This document shows positions 1 through 9,116 of a stretch of DNA of 64,000 bases, in pieces. The notes under the pieces were generated by a model. That model was not told the DNA's origin. It was given only the letters and a program-made list of their open reading frames with translations, and searched no databases. How positions within the stretch are numbered: the first letter of the stretch is position 1; every line of letters starts with the position of its first letter. Origin of the DNA: Klebsiella pneumoniae (GTDB lineage Bacteria > Pseudomonadota > Gammaproteobacteria > Eutrophobiales > Eutrophobiaceae); contig CAMDWI010000006.1 of the NCBI GenBank assembly GCA_945878555.1, positions 119,751 through 183,750 on the forward strand, given 5' to 3'. The translations under genes were made by a program, and so were the position numbers.

Positions 1-152
<152 letters not shown>

Positions 153-300
153 TCACCACAGGTATAAATATCAGGCAAAGGTTATCACGTTTCTGCATGC
201 ATGTTTTCGGGTTTGACATGATATCTGGAGCAGCTGAAATTAAAGAGAAAATTTGTCACTTCAACTTGACCGATGAACCGGGTAAATCCGGTCGACAGAT

Positions 301-981
301 TCAGGAATTTTTCAGACGTAGCACCAGCTGCTTTGCCAAAAGCGGAAATAGACCGGCGAGTAGCAGTGAGAGCAACAGACGTGGTGATAGCACATCGGCT
401 GGGCCGTTGATGCTGGCAATCTGGGTGCCCGCATTGACGAATATAACGGTGAACGGGAGCATGCCCAGTTGAGTGATCAGATAAAAATGACTTGTACGGA
501 TTGAAGTTACTCCCATCAACAGATTGATCATGAATCCGGGAAACAGCGGTATTTGGCGGAGCAGAAACAGATAAAACAGGCCGTCAGTCTCCATCCCTTT
601 GTTAATACGTGCAAGTTTGGCCTGGAATTGATGCACAACGACGTCACGAAACAGGTAGCGACTGCACAAAAAGGAGAGGGTGGCACCGATGCTACATGCA
701 AATGTAGAGATTAGCGTGCCCCACACCAGTCCGAAGATCACACCGCTTGCCATGATCAAAATGCCGGAGGCCGGCAACGACAGCCCGGTTAGTAATACAA
801 ACAGCAGAAAAAAACCGCCAGCCATTTTTAACGGGTGTAATTTGTAGTACGCATCAAGCTGCGCCTGACTCGCCTTCAGTGTGTCAAAATTGAAATGGCT
901 ATGCAGATCCAGCAGGAAAAAAGCGCCGACCAGGGTGGCCAACAGGGCCAGTAACAACAGTTTATTGCGGGGTATGGACAT
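301..981 (-). CDS. TVP38/TMEM64 (VTT-domain) inner membrane protein
   Basis: A polytopic membrane protein of about 226 residues. After a first transmembrane helix (LLLLALLATLVGAFFLLDL) come helices near residues 55-100, the VTT/DedA-like core with GVIFGLVWGTLIS and GATLSFLCSRY, then FLLRQIPLFPGFMINLLMG and further helices to the C-terminus. The PxxPGxxxN-type loop is typical of the SNARE-associated/VTT family, whose relatives include lipid scramblases and DedA proteins; the substrate of this member is unknown. I prefer ATG at 981 to the in-frame GTG at 987, though neither has a strong ribosome-binding site. It precedes the gor-like gene on the same strand. Fusion or linkage of VTT proteins to disulfide oxidoreductases is common, so a shared transcript is plausible. 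Confidence 0.85.
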   Translation of the reverse strand: MSIPRNKLLLLALLATLVGAFFLLDLHSHFNFDTLKASQAQLDAYYKLHPLKMAGGFFLLFVLLTGLSLPASGILIMASGVIFGLVWGTLISTFACSIGATLSFLCSRYLFRDVVVHQFQAKLARINKGMETDGLFYLFLLRQIPLFPGFMINLLMGVTSIRTSHFYLITQLGMLPFTVIFVNAGTQIASINGPADVLSPRLLLSLLLAGLFPLLAKQLVLRLKNS

Positions 982-1057
982 GACCACTGCGTGTTTAATC
1001 CTGGTCAGAAACGGGAAGCGGCGTCTCCAGTATCAACCCCGGCCGGTATAAACGCTG

Positions 1058-1333
1058 CTAAGGTAACAATAACATACCGGCGGTTGTGTGTGCAGGTTCG
1101 GAACTGAAGAAGAGCGAGCGGATGAACTGTAAGATTGAAAAGGGTTCAGCATCCGGATGACCCAGTTCATATTCAAATTGACGACGGTTTTTAAAGACGA
1201 GATCGGTAAGTGAGAGATTCTGAGGTGCCCGGTAATCGGCCTGGCCGGGATCAGGTATAAACAACCAGGAAGCACGGTGCACCTTGCTGGCGAATCCGGA
1301 TACACCCTTGTAATAGCATCGATAGATATTCAT
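1058..1333 (-). CDS. Small hypothetical protein, uncertain
   Basis: A possible 91-residue protein beginning MNIYRCYYKGVSGF and ending TTAGMLLLP. I recognise no family. No signal peptide or clear membrane helix is seen. Of the overlapping minus-strand frames here, this one has the most protein-like composition (charged residues spread through, WLFIPDPGQADY segment). There is no clear ribosome-binding site before the ATG. It may be a lineage-specific gene or a chance frame. Confidence 0.35.
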   Translation of the reverse strand: MNIYRCYYKGVSGFASKVHRASWLFIPDPGQADYRAPQNLSLTDLVFKNRRQFEYELGHPDAEPFSILQFIRSLFFSSEPAHTTAGMLLLP

Positions 1334-1542
1334 TTACGTAGTCTCGTCTGTACACACTCTGTAGTTGCCAAATTATCATTTTATGTGGAGCACGCGCCTG
1401 TTCCGGATAGTGAACTGTGATAACCATCACAGTAAAAATCAATTGAATCAATAGCTTACCTTGTGTGACGCAGTGTGCATTCTGCCTGATTGGGCAGTCG
1501 AATCCCGCACCGATGCCAGGCGAGTTCCGACCTATAAAACAC

Positions 1543-1570
1543 TTGGTTTTTTCATTACAGAGGGTAATAT
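1543..1570 (+). promoter_or_regulatory. Candidate sigma-70 promoter of mlaC
   Basis: TTGGTT at 1543-1548, a 16-base spacer and TAATAT at 1565-1570, ending 46 bases before the mlaC start codon. Predicted by eye only. Confidence 0.35.
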
Positions 1571-1616
1571 AGTGAAGGGGTACATCAAGCTGATTAATCG
1601 AGCACGGGGATTTTTA

Positions 1617-2231
1617 ATGCTACTTCGTTCATTTGCACTGACACTGCTGGTTCTTGTTTCATCCACACTCGTTGCCGCCGATTTTTCCACACCGATGGGT
1701 CGGGTCAAGGACACAACGGACCGCGTGATTACCATCCTGAAGGATGAATCGCTCAGCCGCGATACCCGCTGGAGCCAGATAGCAACGCTGATCTACGAAG
1801 GCTTTGATTTCCGCACGATGTCACAAAGCGTCCTTGCCACCCAGTGGCAACGCGCCACCGAGGAAGAACGCAAGAAATTCACCGAATTCTTTTCCCAGTA
1901 TATCGAGGCCACCTATCGCTCGAAGATTGAGGCCTATACCGATCAGCAGATCATTTACAAGGATGAAGTAATCCGAGGTGACAGGGGTGTGGTTGAGACG
2001 ATCATTATCGCCGGTGGCACGGAAATCCCGGTCAACTACAAACTGAAGAAAAACCAGGACAGCTGGTATGCCTACGACGTCGTCATCGAAGGCGTCAGCC
2101 TAGTTGCCAACTACCGCAGCACCTTTGCCGCTATCGTCAAGAACGAGGGCATGGAAGGCCTGATGCTGGATATCCAGCGCAGGATAGAGAAGTACAAGCA
2201 GGAAAACGCCGCCAACAACAAGGCAGGGTAG
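1617..2231 (+). CDS. mlaC: Phospholipid-binding periplasmic protein MlaC
   Basis: A 204-residue secreted protein of the MlaC/Ttg2D (Tol_Tol_Ttg2) family, which shuttles phospholipids across the periplasm between the outer-membrane MlaA complex and the inner-membrane MlaFEDB transporter. Signal peptide MLLRSFALTLLVLVSSTLVAA, then the helical/mixed fold with FDFRTMSQSVLATQWQRAT, FTEFFSQYIEATYRSKIE and VIEGVSLVANYRSTFAAIV, all characteristic of the family. ATG at 1617 is chosen because GGGGA lies 7-8 bases upstream and the signal peptide begins there; the frame is open further upstream without coding character. It stands alone and faces mlaFED, whereas in most gammaproteobacteria it follows mlaD. 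Confidence 0.9.
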   Translation: MLLRSFALTLLVLVSSTLVAADFSTPMGRVKDTTDRVITILKDESLSRDTRWSQIATLIYEGFDFRTMSQSVLATQWQRATEEERKKFTEFFSQYIEATYRSKIEAYTDQQIIYKDEVIRGDRGVVETIIIAGGTEIPVNYKLKKNQDSWYAYDVVIEGVSLVANYRSTFAAIVKNEGMEGLMLDIQRRIEKYKQENAANNKAG

Positions 2232-2352
2232 AATCAGAGTGGTAGGCTTGTCCGGGGTTAGCGAAATTAATCCAGCTGAAAATATCGGCACAGTGTCAGA
2301 CTAAGACAGATCCATATCTTTTCAGGTACGTTTCAGGTTTTGCGTATCCTGC

Positions 2353-2808
2353 CTAGTCCTTGCTCTCAAATATATATTTGCTGATCAACTCTTCCAGATT
2401 GATCGAAGGTTCAGTCTCGACTATCTCCATCCCGTCTTCCAGAAAGTCAGGTGAGCCGCCTGCGGTAATCTTGATGAATTTGTCGCCGATGATGCCGGCT
2501 GTGCGGACCGAGGCGACTGCGTCGTCGGATATGGTAACGCCCTTGTTGATGTTCAGGGTCACCACCGCATGGTACTCCTCCGTATCAAATTCGATGCTGT
2601 CGATATCACCGACCCGGACACCGGCGGCCTCGACGTAGGCTCCAGTACGCAAGCCCGAGGCGGAGGTGAATCTGGCGACCAGCTGGTAGTGGTCCTTGCC
2701 TATCATACCGAGATCACCAAGCTTGATGGCGACAAACGAGATCGCTATCAGTCCGATGATCATGAATATGCCTACGCCGATTTCAATTCTGGTACGTTTG
2801 TCTGCCAT
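2353..2808 (-). CDS. mlaD: MCE-domain lipid transport protein MlaD
   Basis: A 151-residue protein with one N-terminal transmembrane helix (IGVGIFMIIGLIAISFVAI) and a single MCE domain (about residues 40-118: LVARFTSASGLRTGAYVEAAGVRVG, then SVRTAGIIGDKFIKI). The length matches the family. MlaD forms a hexameric ring on the periplasmic face of the MlaFEDB complex and channels phospholipids to or from MlaC. Third gene of the mlaF-mlaE-mlaD run; it starts 13 bases after mlaE. The transcript ends tail to tail with mlaC, 121 bases away. No mlaB (STAS-domain) gene is seen beside it. Confidence 0.93.
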   Translation of the reverse strand: MADKRTRIEIGVGIFMIIGLIAISFVAIKLGDLGMIGKDHYQLVARFTSASGLRTGAYVEAAGVRVGDIDSIEFDTEEYHAVVTLNINKGVTISDDAVASVRTAGIIGDKFIKITAGGSPDFLEDGMEIVETEPSINLEELISKYIFESKD

Positions 2809-2821
2809 GGTCGTATAGTCC

Positions 2822-3601
2822 CTAAAGAATAATTGCGCTCAGGATGTAATCCGCAAAAAGTATAGCGATTGACGCCATCACCACGGCGTCTGTGGTCACC
2901 TTGCTGACACCTTCCGATCCGTGATGATCTCCGCGGGTCAGGTGCAGGTAAAATCCCTTCGAGGTGGCGACCCAGATCATGATTAGCCCGAATACAAATG
3001 ATTTGATTCCACCCATGAATATGTCCCGCCACAACACCGAATCATACATGCCTCCCAGATACGATCCCGGACTCACCTCAAACAGGATCACACCGACAAA
3101 ATATCCACCAAAAATTCCAACCGTAATAAAGATAGTGGTCAACAATGGCATCGAGATCAGTGCCGCCAGCAGGCGCGGTGCGATCAGGTAACGAAACGGA
3201 TCGATCGCCATGCATTCGAGCGCATCAATCTGTTGTTCATTGCGCATGATGCTGATCTCGGCGCAGATAGCCGAACCGGCGCGTCCAATGATAATGAGGG
3301 CAGTTAACACCGGCCCGAGCTCGCGGATCAGGCTGAGGCCGACCGCCGCTCCCAATAGTGCCACCGAGCCAAAGCGCAGCAGGGTGTCATAAAATTGCAG
3401 GGCGACAACCATGCCGACAAACACGCCCGAGATCAGGATGACCAGCAGTGATCGTGCACCGATAAAATACAGTTGCTTCAGGACCGGAAACAGCTTGTAC
3501 GGCGGGGTGACCATCTTCCACAGGCCGTTGATCAGGAACAGACCGCTACGACCTGTCCCCTGGATGAATTCGAGCAGTTGATTCAGGGTTCGATTCAGCA
3601 T
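2822..3601 (-). CDS. mlaE: Phospholipid ABC transporter permease MlaE
   Basis: A 259-residue inner-membrane permease of the MlaE/YrbE family, with about five hydrophobic segments and the family loop GRAGSAICAEISIMRNEQQ followed by IDALECMAIDPFRYLIAPRL. It pairs with the MlaF ATPase and the MlaD ring to move phospholipids for outer-membrane lipid asymmetry. It begins 7 bases after mlaF ends, so translation is probably coupled. Confidence 0.94.
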   Translation of the reverse strand: MLNRTLNQLLEFIQGTGRSGLFLINGLWKMVTPPYKLFPVLKQLYFIGARSLLVILISGVFVGMVVALQFYDTLLRFGSVALLGAAVGLSLIRELGPVLTALIIIGRAGSAICAEISIMRNEQQIDALECMAIDPFRYLIAPRLLAALISMPLLTTIFITVGIFGGYFVGVILFEVSPGSYLGGMYDSVLWRDIFMGGIKSFVFGLIMIWVATSKGFYLHLTRGDHHGSEGVSKVTTDAVVMASIAILFADYILSAIIL

Positions 3602-3608
3602 GAGGCGT

Positions 3609-4403
3609 CTAGCGGGTCAACTGGTGCAGGTAGGCGTCGCCGTCGATCAACTTCTCGCCGGGTAGACGGTTGAGCATATTGGTGACACGGATGTCCTGGC
3701 AGGCGCGGATTTCATCGCGCGTACCGGTGATGATCTGCTGGCTCTTGTCCAGTATGGTGATGCGGTCGGCCACGTGAAACGCACTCTCCAGATCATGCGT
3801 GATGATGATGATGGTCATATTCATTGCATCGCGCAATTGCAGGATCAGTTTGTCGAGTTCGGCCGAGGTGACCGGATCCAGACCGGCGGACGGTTCATCA
3901 AAAAACAGGATTCGGGGATCCATGATAACCGCGCGTGCCAGTCCCGCACGTTTGAGCATGCCACCGGAAAGCTGGGCCGGCATCAGATCTTCATAATCGG
4001 CCAGATCCATCAGTGCGAGTTTCATTCGCGTCATGATCTCGATGGTGTTTTTATCGAGACGGGTGTGTTCCTGCAACGGCAGTTCGACATTTTCGCGGAC
4101 GGACAGCGAACTGAACAGGGCGCCGTGCTGGAAGGCGACGCCGATATTCTTGCGCAGTTCATACAGGCCACGAAGGTTAAGTCGGGTAATATCCTGACCG
4201 AGGATACTGATCGTGCCTGAACTCGGACGCATCAGGCCGAGGATGTTACGGAACAGCGTGCTCTTGCCGGAACCACTGTGGCCCATGATGACCAGGATTT
4301 CGCGTTCGTAAACCTGCAGGTTGATATTGTCCAGCGCGACTACCTCGCCGTAATGCGTGCTGAGGTTACGTAATTCAACCATCACCTTGCGGGATTCGCT
4401 CAT
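3609..4403 (-). CDS. mlaF: Phospholipid ABC transporter ATPase MlaF
   Basis: A 264-residue ABC ATPase. Walker A GHSGSGKST, the ABC signature LSGGMLKRAGLARA, Walker B ILFFDEPSAGLD and the switch histidine in IIITHDLESAF are all present. The methionine after LSGG is usual for the Mla/Ttg2A branch. First gene of the minus-strand mlaFED run; it energises lipid movement through MlaE. The gene upstream (4458-6776) is on the same strand 54 bases away. Confidence 0.94.
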   Translation of the reverse strand: MSESRKVMVELRNLSTHYGEVVALDNINLQVYEREILVIMGHSGSGKSTLFRNILGLMRPSSGTISILGQDITRLNLRGLYELRKNIGVAFQHGALFSSLSVRENVELPLQEHTRLDKNTIEIMTRMKLALMDLADYEDLMPAQLSGGMLKRAGLARAVIMDPRILFFDEPSAGLDPVTSAELDKLILQLRDAMNMTIIIITHDLESAFHVADRITILDKSQQIITGTRDEIRACQDIRVTNMLNRLPGEKLIDGDAYLHQLTR

Positions 4404-4457
4404 GCGTGACCTGTAGGTGTAAGCAGGTGGATTGTCTGGCGCTGTGATGTCATGGTG

Positions 4458-6776
4458 TTACGGGGTGCCTGACTGCATACCTTCAAGCAGGCTCTGTTTA
4501 AGTTCTGCTGCCTGCTGGTGTTCTTCAGCGTTCAGTTCGGTGTCGAGCGTCTCCTTGCGGCGGATGTCCATCACATTGCCCCGATCAGCAAGGATGGAAA
4601 ACCACGCCAGTGCCAGCGCCCGGTTCTGCACGGTACCTTCGCCGGTCTGGTACATCATACCCAGATTGCGCTGGGCGATAGGGTGGCCCTGCATGGCGGC
4701 CTTTTGATACCAGTAGGCCGACTGCGAGAGATCGCGGGAGGTCCCTTCACCGTAGGCGTAGGCAACGCCCAGTTTATATTGGGCCGGGGCATAATTATTC
4801 TCGGCCGCCTTTTTGAAATAGGTGAAGGCAGTCTTCAGGTCTCGCGGGAAATCCTTGCCAAACGAATAGGCGAGCCCACGTTCGTAGTCAACGGCGGCAT
4901 TTGATATCGCGCCATCGTCAGCCACAGCGGTCGTTTCGACGGGGGCGGCGGGTGTCTCGACTTCACTTGTAACGGCGAATACGCGTTCCGGGGTTGACGC
5001 TGCTTCCATCACTTGCACCGGTGGTTCCTCGATCCTGTTCACTGTGGAAACGGCACTCGCCTCTGGCGCAGGCGCCGGATCCAGGCGTGTCAGATTTTGC
5101 AGGTTATGTTCTGCACCGGCGTGACCCTGAGCGGCTGCCTGTTGATACCAGTGGCGGGCCATCGCATTATCCTGTTGTATGCCTTCACCCAGCAGATACA
5201 TATTGGCCAGTGTGTACTGTGCATCAACAACACCCTGCTCTGCCGCGCGCCGGTACCATAAAGCGGCTTCTTCATTACTTTGTGTGGTGCCAAGGCCTTG
5301 CTGGTAGAGCGATGCCAACTGGTATTGTGCCTGGGCATGGCCCATCGCCGCGGCCGACTGGAACATGTTAACAGCAATACCAAAATTCTTGTTTTTCAGT
5401 TCATTCAGGCCATTTTCATAGAAACCGGCAGCGGCCACGGGATCGGCACCGACCGGTATGACGACCGGTGCGGTGGTTTCATTTGTTGCCGGTGTCTCTT
5501 CTGCCATGGCCGTGGTGGAACGACCAAACATGCGACTGAAGAATCCACCGTTGTTTTCACTTTCAACTTCGGGTTCCGGATCTTCCGGCACATCTGTGGA
5601 AGCGGATTCTTCCGGGGCTACTGTATCTGCTACCTTAGTGGTCGCAACGGCTGCCCCTGTTAAAGCCCCGATCGCTGATGCGGCTGTGGTGTCTGGCAAG
5701 GCGGGCCCGATAGCGTCTATCGACATCAGGCCGGTCTCGTTGTCCGTCGTTGACGGTGCTGATGCCGGGATCGCGGTTGCTTGTGCAGGTGTTACTGTTG
5801 GGGCAGGGCGCGTCTCTGCATTCCGGTTAAGGCCGGATAATTGTTGCTGGATCAGGTCATTGGTCGAGGCAGCGGCAACGGCGGGTGCCGGTGCCGGGTA
5901 AGCGGGTGCGGGTTCTGCAGTTTCTGCCGGTGTCGGTGCAGTCTTGATCGGTGGCGTCTCTGTAACAGCTTGCACCGGTTCATCCGTCGTAGTGTCAGTT
6001 TTGGCGCTCGCTACCGGTGCCGGGGCAGGTGCTTGTACTGGAGCAGTCTGATTTTCCAGAGCGGAGAGCTCGACCTCGGACGCTGAATAACCCTGTTCTG
6101 CGGAGCGCTGATACCAAACCCGGGCCTGGTCGATATCCTGCTGCACGCCCTGACCAGTGCGGTACATGCCTGCCAGGTTAAACTGTGCCATTGCATCACC
6201 CTGGTCCGCCGCAAGCTGGTACCATTTCACCGCCGATTCGTAATTCAGTGTGACACCGTCGCCGGTGTGAAACTTGCTGCCCAGTAAAACCTGCGCCGGT
6301 ATATATCCCTGTTCCGCCGCGCGGGTAAACCAGCTGACCGCTGTTTCAGCAGACGCTGCGACACCTTCACCGTTATAATAGGACAGTCCGAGGCTGTACT
6401 GGGCCACTGCATGACCCTGTTCTGCCGCCGCCTGGTACCACTTCAGTGCCGCCGCAAAATCCTGTTGTACGCCTTCACCAAATGCATAGGCAACCGCCAG
6501 ATTATATTGTGCGTCCGCATTGCCCTGATTGGCCGCCTCGGTATACCAGCCTATCGCCTGTCCGTATTCACGGGTGACACCTTCACCTACATAATACATA
6601 TAGCCCAGATTGACCTGGGCAACGCTATCACCGGCCTCCGCCAGACGTTGGTATTCCGCAGCGGCGGCGGCATAGTCACCACGGGCACGTGCGTTATTGG
6701 CTGAATCCAGATCAGCCTGTGTGGCTGATGCATAAAGGACAGCAGTGAGGGTCAGCAGGATGATGCGACCTGGCAT
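4458..6776 (-). CDS. Large secreted Sel1-repeat protein
   Basis: A 772-residue protein with a signal peptide (MPGRIILLTLTAVLYASATQA) and about nine Sel1-like repeats of some 36 residues, recognisable by A.AQYNLA..Y..GEGV..D...A..WY..AA.QG. Five lie at about residues 36-255, two at about 455-570 and two at about 640-745. The blocks are joined by long Ala/Pro/Thr-rich, low-complexity linkers (about 256-445 and 575-630). Sel1 repeats form alpha-solenoids that bind protein partners, often in envelope or signalling complexes; no enzymatic domain is seen. It ends 54 bases before mlaF on the same strand. Function is not predictable beyond periplasmic scaffold. Confidence 0.85.
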   Translation of the reverse strand: MPGRIILLTLTAVLYASATQADLDSANNARARGDYAAAAAEYQRLAEAGDSVAQVNLGYMYYVGEGVTREYGQAIGWYTEAANQGNADAQYNLAVAYAFGEGVQQDFAAALKWYQAAAEQGHAVAQYSLGLSYYNGEGVAASAETAVSWFTRAAEQGYIPAQVLLGSKFHTGDGVTLNYESAVKWYQLAADQGDAMAQFNLAGMYRTGQGVQQDIDQARVWYQRSAEQGYSASEVELSALENQTAPVQAPAPAPVASAKTDTTTDEPVQAVTETPPIKTAPTPAETAEPAPAYPAPAPAVAAASTNDLIQQQLSGLNRNAETRPAPTVTPAQATAIPASAPSTTDNETGLMSIDAIGPALPDTTAASAIGALTGAAVATTKVADTVAPEESASTDVPEDPEPEVESENNGGFFSRMFGRSTTAMAEETPATNETTAPVVIPVGADPVAAAGFYENGLNELKNKNFGIAVNMFQSAAAMGHAQAQYQLASLYQQGLGTTQSNEEAALWYRRAAEQGVVDAQYTLANMYLLGEGIQQDNAMARHWYQQAAAQGHAGAEHNLQNLTRLDPAPAPEASAVSTVNRIEEPPVQVMEAASTPERVFAVTSEVETPAAPVETTAVADDGAISNAAVDYERGLAYSFGKDFPRDLKTAFTYFKKAAENNYAPAQYKLGVAYAYGEGTSRDLSQSAYWYQKAAMQGHPIAQRNLGMMYQTGEGTVQNRALALAWFSILADRGNVMDIRRKETLDTELNAEEHQQAAELKQSLLEGMQSGTP

Positions 6777-6947
6777 CGGTGTTCTCCCTTCGTGGCGACG
6801 ACATTTATCCGTACCCGGAATCGGTATTTATCTGAAATACCAGGTTGTAATACGGGGTTATTATTTGGGCGATTGTAGGGTAAAACCATGTAAAAAGACA
6901 TCAATGCCGCAGCACTGTCCTTGGCTATACGCCAGACCAGAATTTTT

Positions 6948-6976
6948 TTGACAAAAAAAGCACCGAGGCATATGCT
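6948..6976 (+). promoter_or_regulatory. Candidate sigma-70 promoter of phaC
   Basis: A perfect -35 hexamer TTGACA (6948-6953), a 17-base spacer and TATGCT (6971-6976), about 53 bases upstream of the phaC start codon. A good match by eye; not computed. Confidence 0.5.
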
Positions 6977-7029
6977 GCAATGCACAATGCGACTAATATC
7001 GAACCACCCTTGCGGAGATTTAACTGAAT

Positions 7030-8814
7030 ATGTCATCTACATCGACTGACAAAGCCACCGAGAATTTGAAGCAAGCCGACGCCTTGTTGGAGGCTGTTCG
7101 CCACATCAGCGGGGAAAGCCAGACGCTACTCCAGAATTTTATGTCCCGGCAACCTCACCAGCTGGATGCACTCGGTTTGCAACAGGCCTATATGAATTTG
7201 ACTACAGCCTTGATGAAGAACCCGGAGAAAATGGTTGAAATACAGATGCAGGCCTGGAACTCCTGGATGACATTATGGATGGATACGACCAGCAAGATGC
7301 TGGGTGGTCTGGACAAGTCCGGTGCCACCAAACCTAAGCCCGATAAACGTTTCAAGCATGATGCCTGGGAGAATAATCCGTTTTTTGACTATATCAAACA
7401 GTCCTATCTGCTGACCGCCGGCACTATCCAGTCGATCGTCAATCATGCCGAAGGTCTGGATCCGAAGACAGCACACAAGGTGGGTTTTTATACGAAGCAG
7501 TTTATTGATGCGATGTCTCCGAGTAACTTCCTGATGACGAATCCCGAAGTGATCGAACAGACCTTGCAGAGCAATGGCGAAAACCTGCTGAATGGTGTGA
7601 AGAACTTTTGCAAGGACTTCGACCCCGACACCGGCAAACTGCGTATCAGCATGACCAACCAGGAGGCGTTTGACCTCGGCAAGAACATCGCCGTCAGCCC
7701 GGGCAAGGTCATCTTCCAGAATGAGTTGATGCAGCTGATCCAGTATGCGCCGACCACGACCGAGGTGTATAAAAACCCGGTGCTGATAATCCCGCCATGG
7801 ATCAACAAGTTTTATATCCTGGACCTGCAACCAAAAAATTCATTGATCAAATGGCTGACCGAGCAGGGACATTCCGTGTTTGTGATCTCCTGGGTCAATC
7901 CGGATGCCAGCCTGGGCAAGAAGGACTTTGAGGACTATATCTTTGACGGTCCGCTGGCTGCACTGGAGGCCATCGAAAAGGCCACCGGGGTGAAAGAAGT
8001 AAACGCCATCGGTTATTGCATAGGCGGCACCTTGTTAAGCGCTACCCTAGCGTATATGAAGACACAAAAAGATCGCCGTATCGTTTCCGCGACGTTCCTC
8101 GTCACGCTGATAGATTTTTCTGACCCGGGTGATCTCGGTGTGTTCATTGATGAGCAGCAGATCAGCAGTCTGGAACAACAGATGAACGAGCGCGGTTATC
8201 ATGAGGGCAGGGAAATGGCGATGGCGTTCAATCTGTTGCGTGCCAATGACCTGATCTGGTCGTTCTACGTCAATAACTATCTGCTCGGCAAGGAGCCGAT
8301 GGCCTTTGACCTGTTGTACTGGAATTCCGATTCGACCCGTATGCCAGCACGTATGCACAGTACCTATCTGCGCACGATGTACCATGAAAACCGTTTCAAG
8401 GAGCCGGGTGGTTTCACTGTACGCGGGATCCCGATCGACATCCGGCAGATAGACACCCCGGCCTATTTTATCTCGACCGAAGAAGACCATATCGCCCCGT
8501 GGAAGAGCACCTACCTCGGCGCACGCCTGTTTTCCGGTCCGGTCCGGTTTGTCCTCGGCAAATCCGGACATATCGCCGGTGTGGTCAACCATCCTGCGGC
8601 CAAAAAGTATGGCTATTATACCGGGGCAGCACCGGCACAGGATGCCGAACAATGGTATCAACAAACCGAGGCGCACGAGGGATCCTGGTGGCCGGATTGG
8701 AATAACTGGGTGGCAGCATACGCCGGTGACAAGGTGAGTGCCAGGCAGCCGGGTGAAGGCAAGCTCAAAGCGATTGAAGATGCGCCGGGTAGTTATGTCA
8801 GAGTTAAATCGTGA
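7030..8814 (+). CDS. phaC: Class I poly(3-hydroxyalkanoate) synthase PhaC
   Basis: A 594-residue protein, the usual length for class I PHA synthase. The enzyme polymerises 3-hydroxyacyl-CoA into storage polyester granules. The lipase-like box is GYCIGG, with nucleophile Cys330. The partners are Asp486 (EEDHIAPW) and His514 (GKSGHIAGVVNHP), completing the catalytic triad of an alpha/beta-hydrolase fold. The N-terminal PhaC_N region holds MVEIQMQAWNSWMTLWMD. It lies alone, divergent from the Sel1 gene; no phaA, phaB or phasin gene is adjacent in this window. Confidence 0.96.
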   Translation: MSSTSTDKATENLKQADALLEAVRHISGESQTLLQNFMSRQPHQLDALGLQQAYMNLTTALMKNPEKMVEIQMQAWNSWMTLWMDTTSKMLGGLDKSGATKPKPDKRFKHDAWENNPFFDYIKQSYLLTAGTIQSIVNHAEGLDPKTAHKVGFYTKQFIDAMSPSNFLMTNPEVIEQTLQSNGENLLNGVKNFCKDFDPDTGKLRISMTNQEAFDLGKNIAVSPGKVIFQNELMQLIQYAPTTTEVYKNPVLIIPPWINKFYILDLQPKNSLIKWLTEQGHSVFVISWVNPDASLGKKDFEDYIFDGPLAALEAIEKATGVKEVNAIGYCIGGTLLSATLAYMKTQKDRRIVSATFLVTLIDFSDPGDLGVFIDEQQISSLEQQMNERGYHEGREMAMAFNLLRANDLIWSFYVNNYLLGKEPMAFDLLYWNSDSTRMPARMHSTYLRTMYHENRFKEPGGFTVRGIPIDIRQIDTPAYFISTEEDHIAPWKSTYLGARLFSGPVRFVLGKSGHIAGVVNHPAAKKYGYYTGAAPAQDAEQWYQQTEAHEGSWWPDWNNWVAAYAGDKVSARQPGEGKLKAIEDAPGSYVRVKS

Positions 8815-8924
8815 TATAAAACAAATGGATAAAATTTATAATTAAAGTAGTTTCATTATATATTGTAAGCAAAAAATCAACCCGGGGCGGAGTTGGCAGG
8901 CAAGGTGCCTGTTTAATCAGGGCT

Positions 8925-8969
8925 CGGCAGCAGGCCCGCCCCCGGGCCGATATTTTTGCGCCGCTGCCG
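8925..8969 (+). terminator. Candidate terminator downstream of phaC
   Basis: The stem GGCCCG (8933-8938) pairs with CGGGCC (8943-8948) around a CCCC loop and is followed by GATATTTTT. A second outer pairing CGGCAGC (8925-8931) with GCTGCCG (8963-8969) could enclose it. It lies about 120 bases after the phaC stop. Confidence 0.5.
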
Positions 8970-9020
8970 CTCCTGCAGTTGATGAGATCAGACTGAGGCA
9001 ATACACGACCGCATATTAAT

Positions 9021-9049
9021 TTGCATCCGGCACGCTCATCGCCTAGAAT
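9021..9049 (+). promoter_or_regulatory. Candidate sigma-70 promoter of the rpsF operon
   Basis: TTGCAT (9021-9026), exactly 17 bases, then TAGAAT (9044-9049). It would start transcription near 9056 and give a leader of about 60 bases before rpsF. Confidence 0.55.
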
Positions 9050-9055
9050 TCCCGC

Positions 9056-9116
9056 TCTTTTTCCTTGCCCCACTGCGTAGTTACTGTGTCGGGGGGCTTA
9101 AACCGTGAGGATCACA
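9056..9116 (+). promoter_or_regulatory. Structured rpsF leader, possible S6:S18 autoregulatory site
   Basis: The short leader between the predicted start of transcription and rpsF can fold by pairing GCCCC (9067-9071) with GGGGC (9093-9097), followed by CCGTGAGG just before the start codon. Many bacteria place an S6:S18-binding RNA here that represses the operon. The position fits, but I cannot confirm the consensus by eye. Confidence 0.3.

Noticed and set aside
1461..1616. Longer start for mlaC at 1461
   Set aside because: The extra 52 residues have no family similarity and would bury the signal peptide; 1617 has the ribosome-binding site.
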